Assembly: GCA_035541775.1 (NCBI GenBank)
Contig: DATKMP010000078.1
Location: forward strand, 1 to 12,746
DNA: 12,746 bases
Source: DATKMP01 sp035541775
GTDB lineage: Bacteria; Bacteroidota; Ignavibacteria; UBA10030
Direction of reading: 5' to 3'
Positions 8,683-12,746 of the stretch are shown here, in pieces. Numbering within the stretch: position 1 is the stretch's first letter; the number at the start of each line of letters is the position of its first letter. The notes under the pieces are model-generated. The model saw only the letters and a list, made by a program, of their open reading frames with translations. It had not been told where the DNA came from and did no database searches. The translations under genes and the position numbers were made by a program.

Positions 8683-8713
8683 AACCATCTCTCACGTGGT
8701 TCAACAGTTCTTC

Positions 8714-8747
8714 GGAAAAGTGGTTTTCCCATTTTCCCCACTTTTCC
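8714..8747 (-). repeat. Perfect 10-bp inverted repeat overlapping the MraZ operator
   Basis: On the plus strand GGAAAAGTGG (8714-8723) is the exact reverse complement of CCACTTTTCC (8738-8747), with a 14-nt spacer. One arm is the junction of the first two operator boxes; the other lies just downstream of the third. In an mraZ transcript starting near 8756 it would fold as a 10-bp stem with a 14-nt loop about 26-32 nt before the start codon. There is no following U-tract, so it is not an obvious intrinsic terminator. Confidence 0.7.
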
Positions 8748-8751
8748 CCAC
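8724..8751 (-). promoter_or_regulatory. Putative MraZ operator: three tandem TGGG boxes
   Basis: Read on the minus strand, the motif GTGGGGAAAA occurs twice in immediate tandem (8751-8742 and 8741-8732), followed by TGGGAAAA (8731-8724). The TGGG cores begin at 8750, 8740 and 8731, a phase of 10 then 9 nt, about one helical turn. The family rule known from E. coli MraZ is three TGGGN direct repeats with 5-nt spacers upstream of mraZ; this array matches closely. It lies 36-69 nt upstream of the mraZ start, just downstream of a candidate -10 element, a position suited to autorepression. Binding is inferred, not shown. Confidence 0.82.
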
Positions 8752-8762
8752 GCTCACATTGA

Positions 8763-8790
8763 AATTTAATGAATTCATCTTCAAAGTCAA
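8763..8790 (-). promoter_or_regulatory. Candidate promoter of mraZ and the dcw operon
   Basis: Minus strand TTGACT (8790-8785) resembles a sigma-70 -35 box. A 16-nt spacer separates it from TAAATT (8768-8763), a 4/6 match to TATAAT. Predicted initiation near 8756 would place the MraZ boxes at about +5 to +32. Housekeeping promoters in the presumed phylum may deviate from this consensus, so the call is tentative. Confidence 0.45.
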
Positions 8791-8951
8791 GCGAAAAATG
8801 TGAAATTTCATCGGAATGCTGATTTTATGATACAAACCAACCAATCGCAATTCCTCCACAAATCAAATTTCAAACAGTTCTCTAATCATATTTTGAAAAC
8901 CACCCAATTTTTATTTTTCCAAACGTACCGAAAAGAAATCGAAAGAAAAAT

Positions 8952-8980
8952 TTGAATTCCACTTACCTTTTTAATAGCTT
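8952..8980 (+). promoter_or_regulatory. Candidate promoter of the dipeptide epimerase gene
   Basis: TTGAAT (8952-8957), a 17-nt spacer and TAGCTT (8975-8980) form a weak sigma-70-like arrangement. Initiation near 8987 would leave a leader of about 15 nt. The only ribosome-binding candidate is AAGTGG (8989-8994), a poor match. Low confidence. Confidence 0.25.
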
Positions 8981-9001
8981 ATTTGATAAAGTGGAAAAAA
9001 A

Positions 9002-10138
9002 ATGATGAATCAAAACCGCCGCGAGTTTTTACAGACATCAGCGTTTTTAGCAGGAAGCGCACTCATGATCAATCCGTATAAATCACTTGCAGATACTATT
9101 CCATCGAATCTCCCTTCAAGCAAGATGACCTTACATTATCGTCCTTACACATTGGAGTTGAAACACGTTTTCACCGTCGCTGTGAATTCACGGACGACAA
9201 CACCTGTGGTTTTAACGGAAATTGAATATCATGGAATCGTCGGATATGGGGAAGCATCGATGCCGCCGTACCTTGGTGAGTCGCACGAGAGTGTGCTGGC
9301 GTTCCTTGCAAAAGTTGACTTGACAAAATATGAAAATCCGTTCGATCTTGAAAATATTTTGCAGGACATCGATTCCATCGCCCCGGGAAATCCCGCTGCA
9401 AAGGCCTCTATCGATATTGCCCTGCATGATCTTGTAGGAAAAATTCTTGGTCAACCGTGGTACAACATTTGGGGATTTGATAAGAACAAAACACCTAACA
9501 CATCATTCACCATCGGCATCGATACGCCGGATGTCGTTCGGCAAAAAACGGTTGAGGCATCAGAATATCAAGTCTTAAAAGTGAAACTCGGACGCGAGAA
9601 CGACAAAGAAATGATTGAAACGATTCGTTCCGTCACCGACAAACCGATCACTACAGATGTGAATCAAGGGTGGAAAGATAAAACCTATGCGTTAGAAATG
9701 ATTCATTGGCTCAACAATCATGGCGTTGTGATGATTGAACAGCCGCTGCCGAAAGAGCAAATCGATGACCTTGCATGGTTGACCGAACGCTCGCCGATTC
9801 CCGTTATCGGAGACGAAGGCGTGCAACGGTTATCGGATATAAAAAAATCCCTTGGAGTATATCACGGCATCAATATCAAATTAATGAAATGTACCGGTAT
9901 GCGAGAAGCACATAAGATGCTGACACTTGCTCGTTCGCTGGGAATGAAAGTGATGGTCGGATGTATGACGGAAACGTCATGCGCTATTTCTGCTGCGTCG
10001 CATCTTTCGCCGATGGTTGATTGGGCCGATTTGGACGGCGCGCTGCTTATTAAAAATGACGTATTTGATGGAACAAAAATAATGAAGGGAAAAATTACAT
10101 TGATGGACCGCCCGGGAATCGGTGTCGTAAAAGTATAA
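9002..10138 (+). CDS. Tat-signalled dipeptide epimerase (L-Ala-D/L-Glu epimerase-like, enolase superfamily)
   Basis: Mg-dependent epimerase of the mandelate racemase/enolase superfamily. The family converts dipeptides such as L-Ala-D-Glu from peptidoglycan to L,L forms, but exact specificity cannot be read here. Among 378 residues, the N-terminus NRREFLQ (5-11) plus a hydrophobic run to about residue 23 is a twin-arginine signal, with a possible cleavage site after SLA (28-30). The catalytic barrel shows the KVK base pair (K193, K195), metal ligands D219 (TTDVNQGW), E246 (MIEQPL) and D271 (IGDEG), the opposite lysine K293 (NIKLMK), GCMTETS (320-326) and DLDG (343-346), which binds the substrate amino terminus in dipeptide epimerases. 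ATG at 9002 or the adjacent 9005 may start it. It is divergent from the dcw operon, and its stop abuts the stop of the convergent gene. Confidence 0.9.
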   Translation: MMNQNRREFLQTSAFLAGSALMINPYKSLADTIPSNLPSSKMTLHYRPYTLELKHVFTVAVNSRTTTPVVLTEIEYHGIVGYGEASMPPYLGESHESVLAFLAKVDLTKYENPFDLENILQDIDSIAPGNPAAKASIDIALHDLVGKILGQPWYNIWGFDKNKTPNTSFTIGIDTPDVVRQKTVEASEYQVLKVKLGRENDKEMIETIRSVTDKPITTDVNQGWKDKTYALEMIHWLNNHGVVMIEQPLPKEQIDDLAWLTERSPIPVIGDEGVQRLSDIKKSLGVYHGINIKLMKCTGMREAHKMLTLARSLGMKVMVGCMTETSCAISAASHLSPMVDWADLDGALLIKNDVFDGTKIMKGKITLMDRPGIGVVKV

Positions 10139-10741
10139 CTACAGAATTCCTAATCGATTCAATTTCCGTTTAAGTTGTTCGACTCCTTCAAATCGAATCG
10201 TTTGCATGCCCGCTAACCGTGCACCCTCAATATTCGCTTCCAGATCGTCGATAAAGATCATTTCAGATGGATTCATCCGTAAATCATGAAGGATGCTTGT
10301 ATAAAATCCTGCATCCGGTTTCATAACGTTTAGTCGATACGAAAGATATTGCGTGTGAAGGGTACGCAGGGATTCGAGACGCGCATAACTTACGGTATAA
10401 TGCAGTTCATTCGTATTGCTGACTAAAGCAGTTCGTCGTGTTTTTGCAAGTTCCTTTACGATGTCTACCATTCCATCGATGGGTTGTACGATAACGCGCT
10501 CGAACGCGAGCTGAAGTTGCTCTCGCGTAAATTTTTTAGCAAAGAGGGTATAAAGATTATTCAGAAATGCCTTCGTCGAAATCAAGCCGGTTTCGTACTG
10601 ACGGGTTAATATTTCGTACCCATCAAAAAATGGTTCTTGTTCAGCCCGTGTGTTCATTCCTATTGAACACCAAAACGCATTCACATCGATATCTACAAGC
10701 ACATTTCCTAAATCAAACAAAACAACGGAGGGAGACAGCAT
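10139..10741 (-). CDS. HAD-superfamily hydrolase, YihX-like phosphatase
   Basis: A cytoplasmic 200-residue HAD subfamily IA hydrolase, probably a sugar-phosphate or small-metabolite phosphatase; the substrate is unknown. Motif I is LFDLGNVLVD (8-17), with nucleophile D10 and Gly in place of the usual second Asp, as in the FDLGNV/FDLGGV group that includes E. coli YihX (alpha-D-glucose-1-phosphate phosphatase). The alpha-helical cap follows (about 20-88). Motif II is LVSNTN (S108), motif III MKPD (K141) and motif IV FIDDLEANIEGA (163-174, D165, D166). Loss of the second Asp may alter the general acid role, but this is normal for the subgroup. It begins 12 nt after the small membrane protein gene, so the two are likely co-transcribed. 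It ends at the epimerase stop with no spacer. Confidence 0.9.
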   Translation of the reverse strand: MLSPSVVLFDLGNVLVDIDVNAFWCSIGMNTRAEQEPFFDGYEILTRQYETGLISTKAFLNNLYTLFAKKFTREQLQLAFERVIVQPIDGMVDIVKELAKTRRTALVSNTNELHYTVSYARLESLRTLHTQYLSYRLNVMKPDAGFYTSILHDLRMNPSEMIFIDDLEANIEGARLAGMQTIRFEGVEQLKRKLNRLGIL

Positions 10742-10753
10742 TCACATTAACAC

Positions 10754-10954
10754 TTAGTGATACAATACATCGATGACAAAGATTGCGCAAACCGTCAGCC
10801 AGACGGCTGCTGCCCAGAGCAATGGATTTTTTGCGTATTCGATGTATATCGGCATTTTGCTTTTTGCAAGAAATGTCTGTTGCTGGGCCGAGGTGCGGGG
10901 CACTGCTTGATAAGTACTTCTACTTATTATGGTGTTGTTTGTTATGGTTTCCAT
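10754..10954 (-). CDS. Small single-pass membrane protein, function unknown
   Basis: A 66-residue protein I do not recognise. The first 40 residues are polar and Thr/Gln/Ser-rich. Residues 45-64 form one strongly hydrophobic segment rich in Trp, Ala, Val and Ile, followed by a three-residue tail (LYH), so it looks like a C-tail-anchored or single-span protein with the N-terminus most likely cytoplasmic. It is believed to be real because AAGGAGGG (10960-10967) sits upstream of tandem ATGs; the second (10954) has an ideal 6-nt spacing from GGAGG and the first (10957) only 3. The reading frame stays open back to 11122, but that extension lacks a ribosome site. The HAD phosphatase follows 12 nt downstream and is probably in the same operon. 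Confidence 0.7.
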   Translation of the reverse strand: METITNNTIISRSTYQAVPRTSAQQQTFLAKSKMPIYIEYAKNPLLWAAAVWLTVCAIFVIDVLYH

Positions 10955-10959
10955 CATAT

Positions 10960-10967
10960 CCCTCCTT
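10960..10967 (-). promoter_or_regulatory. Strong Shine-Dalgarno of the small membrane protein
   Basis: The minus strand reads AAGGAGGG, near-perfect complementarity to the 16S 3' end, and is by far the best ribosome-binding site in the window. It decides the start of the downstream 66-residue gene (ATG at 10954, possibly 10957). Confidence 0.8.
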
Positions 10968-11111
10968 AGAATAAGGAACTCATAAATATATTCGACATTA
11001 AATACGTCTTTTACCGTGTTCACGATCACAAGTAAAATTTTATCTTTGCATAAGGCGCCCGTTTTATTTCTCTGTCGCCCTATGGAACTTCTGTAAGATA
11101 AAAAAATGTTA

Positions 11112-11140
11112 CTGAAATACAAGACCGCAGGCAGTTTTAT
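11112..11140 (+). promoter_or_regulatory. Candidate promoter of the peroxiredoxin gene
   Basis: CTGAAA (11112-11117), a 17-nt spacer and TTTTAT (11135-11140) each match 4/6 positions of sigma-70 boxes. Initiation near 11147 gives a leader of about 44 nt. No convincing OxyR or PerR box is visible, although an A/T-only 10-bp palindrome lies at 11157-11166. Confidence 0.3.
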
Positions 11141-11190
11141 GAACGCGGAAAAAATTAAATTAATTTCATATGCAGAGAGGGAACTTTTTT

Positions 11191-11754
11191 ATGATTAAAA
11201 TCAATGCACCGGCGCCCGAATTCACCGAAGAAGCCTATATCAACGATTCCATCAAGAAAATAGCGCTCCATGAATTTCGCGGCAAGTGGGTCGTTCTGTT
11301 TTTTTATCCGGCAGATTTCACCTTCGTGTGTCCGACAGAATTAGGCGAACTTGCTAAACATTATGATCAAATTAAAACAGAAGGTGCTGAAGTCATTTCC
11401 GTCAGTGTCGATACGGCATTTGTGCATAAGGCATGGCACGACGAATCCGATACGATCAAAAATATACAGTATCCTATGCTCGCCGATCCGGCGCGGAGAG
11501 TTTGTTCAGCGTACGAAACACTCATTGAAGAGGAGGGGGTATCGCTTCGTGCAACATTTCTGATCGACCCCCAAGGAATTCTGAAGGCGTATGAATTCCA
11601 CGACAATAATATCGGACGCAGCATCGATGAACTGATACGAAAAATTCAAGCCGCAAAATTTGTCGAAGAGCATGGCGGCGAAGTGTGTCCGATGAACTGG
11701 AAGCCGGGAGCAAAGACGTTAAAACCGGGACTGGATTTGGTCGGGAAAATTTAG
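11191..11754 (+). CDS. Typical 2-Cys peroxiredoxin (AhpC/Prx1 type)
   Basis: Thiol peroxidase reducing hydrogen peroxide and organic hydroperoxides in the cytoplasm. The 187-residue length is that of AhpC. The active-site loop FYPADFTFVCPTE (38-50) carries the PxxxTxxC motif with peroxidatic C47; catalytic Arg is R120 (SLRATF), and resolving C166 lies in GGEVCPMNWKPG (162-173). The end GLDLVGKI matches AhpC proteins. C105 is an additional cysteine. The electron donor (AhpF, thioredoxin) is not encoded here, so I leave the symbol blank. I start at the ATG at 11191 because GAGAGG (11175-11180) lies 10 nt upstream. An in-frame ATG at 11170 would add seven residues and place that element inside the gene. 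The gene is monocistronic, followed by a hairpin. Confidence 0.95.
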   Translation: MIKINAPAPEFTEEAYINDSIKKIALHEFRGKWVVLFFYPADFTFVCPTELGELAKHYDQIKTEGAEVISVSVDTAFVHKAWHDESDTIKNIQYPMLADPARRVCSAYETLIEEEGVSLRATFLIDPQGILKAYEFHDNNIGRSIDELIRKIQAAKFVEEHGGEVCPMNWKPGAKTLKPGLDLVGKI

Positions 11755-11770
11755 ATGGTTGTTCCTTCAG

Positions 11771-11802
11771 CGTTTCTCCGGAGGATGCGCTCTGGAGAAA
11801 CG
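11771..11802 (+). terminator. Hairpin between convergent peroxiredoxin and rodA genes (possible terminator, no U-tract)
   Basis: CGTTTCTCC (11771-11779) pairs perfectly with GGAGAAACG (11794-11802). The stem continues through a G-U wobble (11780/11793) and GAG/CTC (11781-11783/11790-11792) around a 6-nt loop, giving 13 pairs. On the opposite strand the wobble becomes an A-C mismatch, so the structure favours plus-strand RNA, that is, the end of the peroxiredoxin transcript 16 nt after its stop. No T-run follows on either side, so termination efficiency is uncertain. Confidence 0.6.
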
Positions 11803-11824
11803 TCTGGGCATCAAAACGATACCG

Positions 11825-12746
11825 TCAATATTCTTTTCGGTGCGAATAAAAATTCATGAATAATCCGCAGGTCATCATACTGGCAAGCAATGAAGAGCCG
11901 CCATAACTGAGCAGTGGCAGCGGAATGCCGATCACCGGCATAATGCCCATCGCCATACCGATATTCACCAATGAATGTGTGATGATTACCGCCGTTAAAC
12001 CTACGGCGGCAATACTTCCGAATCTATTTTTTGAATTGTGCGCAATTTTGAGTCCATGCAATGCAAGCGCGGCAAGCAAAATGATGATCAGGGACGAACC
12101 GACGAATCCCAATTCTTCTCCCGGGACACAAAAAATAAAATCGGTCCACTGTTCCGGAATATAATTTAATTGTGTTTGCGTACCTTTCAAATATCCCTTT
12201 CCAAAAAAACCGCCGGAGCCGATTGCAATTTTTGATTGGAGAACATTATATCCGGCACCAAGTTGATCCATAGTCGGATCAAGATATGTTGCAATACGTT
12301 TTTGCTGGTATGGATGAAGATGTTCATAGACAATTTGTACCGATAATCCAAGCGCAAGAGTGATGCCAAAGGTCACGATTGCTGCAAATCTGTTTTGCCG
12401 AAACGTATACAAAATGATTGCACTTATAAATGCCGCAATAAGAAATTGCGTTGTTCCCATTAACGCCCCTACGGCGACAACGATGGGAATAATGATAGCA
12501 ATCAAAAAAAAGTTCGAAGCCCCGACCCAGTATAGCAAAGGAACCAATGCCGTAAAGAAAACAATCGTCGTTCCAAGATCCGGTTCGACGAGTACTAAGA
12601 CCATCGGGGCAGCGAAGATCGCAAGCGCAATAAATAAATGTTTGACATTGGTAATCGATACTTCATTCTTCGAAAGATATGATGCAAAGGCCAGGATCGT
12701 TGCAATTTTTGCTAATTCGGATGGTTGGCCGCCCAAGCCGCCGATG
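11825..12746 (-). CDS. rodA: RodA-type SEDS peptidoglycan glycosyltransferase (C-terminal part, cut by window edge)
   Basis: Polytopic membrane glycosyltransferase that polymerises lipid II during elongation, working with a class B PBP (PBP2). About 307 residues are visible. The gene runs off the right edge; the in-frame TTG near 12736 is an internal Leu codon in the family motif GGQPSELAKIA, not the start. Further signatures are VEPDLGTT, then YNVLQSKIAIGSGGFFGKG, KGTQTQLNYIPEQWTDFIF with the conserved Asp of TDFIF, and MPVIGIPLPLLSYGGSSLL near the C-terminus. PVIGIPLP and SKIAIGSGG fit RodA better than FtsW, as does the location outside the dcw cluster, but FtsW is not fully excluded. Upstream neighbours, probably PBP2 and MreBCD, would be outside the window. 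Confidence 0.9.
   Translation of the reverse strand, partial: IGGLGGQPSELAKIATILAFASYLSKNEVSITNVKHLFIALAIFAAPMVLVLVEPDLGTTIVFFTALVPLLYWVGASNFFLIAIIIPIVVAVGALMGTTQFLIAAFISAIILYTFRQNRFAAIVTFGITLALGLSVQIVYEHLHPYQQKRIATYLDPTMDQLGAGYNVLQSKIAIGSGGFFGKGYLKGTQTQLNYIPEQWTDFIFCVPGEELGFVGSSLIIILLAALALHGLKIAHNSKNRFGSIAAVGLTAVIITHSLVNIGMAMGIMPVIGIPLPLLSYGGSSLLASMMTCGLFMNFYSHRKEY

Larger units (their letters stand above)
8689..9001. other. Divergent intergenic regulatory region between mraZ and the dipeptide epimerase gene
   Basis: This 313-nt AT-rich stretch has no credible gene. From left to right it contains the mraZ ribosome-binding element, the MraZ operator array and its inverted repeat, a candidate mraZ promoter, and two perfect 10-bp palindromes (8769-8778 and 8801-8810). 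A featureless A/T-rich stretch (about 8820-8950) follows, and then a candidate promoter for the plus-strand epimerase gene. No tRNA, riboswitch or terminator is recognisable in it. Confidence 0.85.

Noticed and set aside
8769..8810. Two perfect 10-bp palindromes, ATGAATTCAT (8769-8778) and TGAAATTTCA (8801-8810), around the mraZ promoter
   Set aside because: Short A/T-rich palindromes are expected by chance here; without conservation data I cannot claim an operator, although one lies in the promoter spacer.
10955..11122. Extension of the small membrane protein to 122 residues
   Set aside because: The extension lacks a ribosome site and would place the strong AAGGAGGG inside the gene; the sequence looks like translated intergenic DNA.
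11157..11166. AAATTAATTT palindrome upstream of the peroxiredoxin as a possible PerR/Fur-like box
   Set aside because: It is only A/T, short, and does not match the TTATAAT-type consensus.
11170..11190. Upstream ATG adding seven residues to the peroxiredoxin
   Set aside because: The peroxiredoxin fold normally begins near the MIKINAPAPEF start, and GAGAGG fits as ribosome site for the ATG at 11191.
1..12746. A novel defence, mobile or biosynthetic system
   Set aside because: Every sizeable coding region but one belongs to a recognised housekeeping family; there are no transposases, integrases, direct-repeat boundaries, CRISPR repeats or toxin-antitoxin-like pairs visible.

Overview
The window is dominated by the 5' half of a division and cell wall (dcw) cluster on the minus strand, in canonical order: mraZ, rsmH (mraW), ftsL-like, ftsI with PASTA domains, murE, murF, mraY, murD (cut by the left edge). 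Intergenic gaps run from 4-nt ATGA overlaps to 8 nt, so this reads as one translationally coupled operon running right to left from a promoter near 8760-8790. The products cover its transcriptional regulator, 16S rRNA methylation, two septal division proteins, and cytoplasmic and lipid-linked peptidoglycan precursor synthesis. MurE carries the DNPR motif of meso-diaminopimelate-adding enzymes, so the wall is inferred to be of the m-DAP type.

Right of mraZ is a 313-nt divergent intergenic region (8689-9001). It holds a tandem TGGG array that looks like the MraZ operator, a perfect 10-bp inverted repeat built from that array, and candidate promoters in both directions. A plus-strand gene then encodes an enolase-superfamily dipeptide epimerase with a twin-arginine signal, a likely partner in turnover of wall-derived peptides. 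It runs tail to tail, with zero spacing, into a minus-strand pair: a 66-residue single-pass membrane protein with a near-perfect Shine-Dalgarno, and a YihX-like HAD phosphatase. Next, on the plus strand, is a typical 2-Cys (AhpC-type) peroxiredoxin, followed by a strong hairpin. The right edge holds the C-terminal part of a minus-strand RodA-type SEDS glycosyltransferase, whose 5' end is outside the window.

The organism is a bacterium with a diderm-like, m-DAP peptidoglycan and poor Shine-Dalgarno use inside operons. The PASTA-bearing FtsI, the Tat-signalled dipeptide epimerase and the sequence style suggest the Bacteroidota/Chlorobiota/Ignavibacteriota group, but this is inference from the sequence alone. 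No tRNA, rRNA, CRISPR, insertion sequence, phage gene or defence gene is visible, and I see no clear new multigene system. The most interesting unexplained structure is noncoding: the arrangement of the putative MraZ operator and leader.
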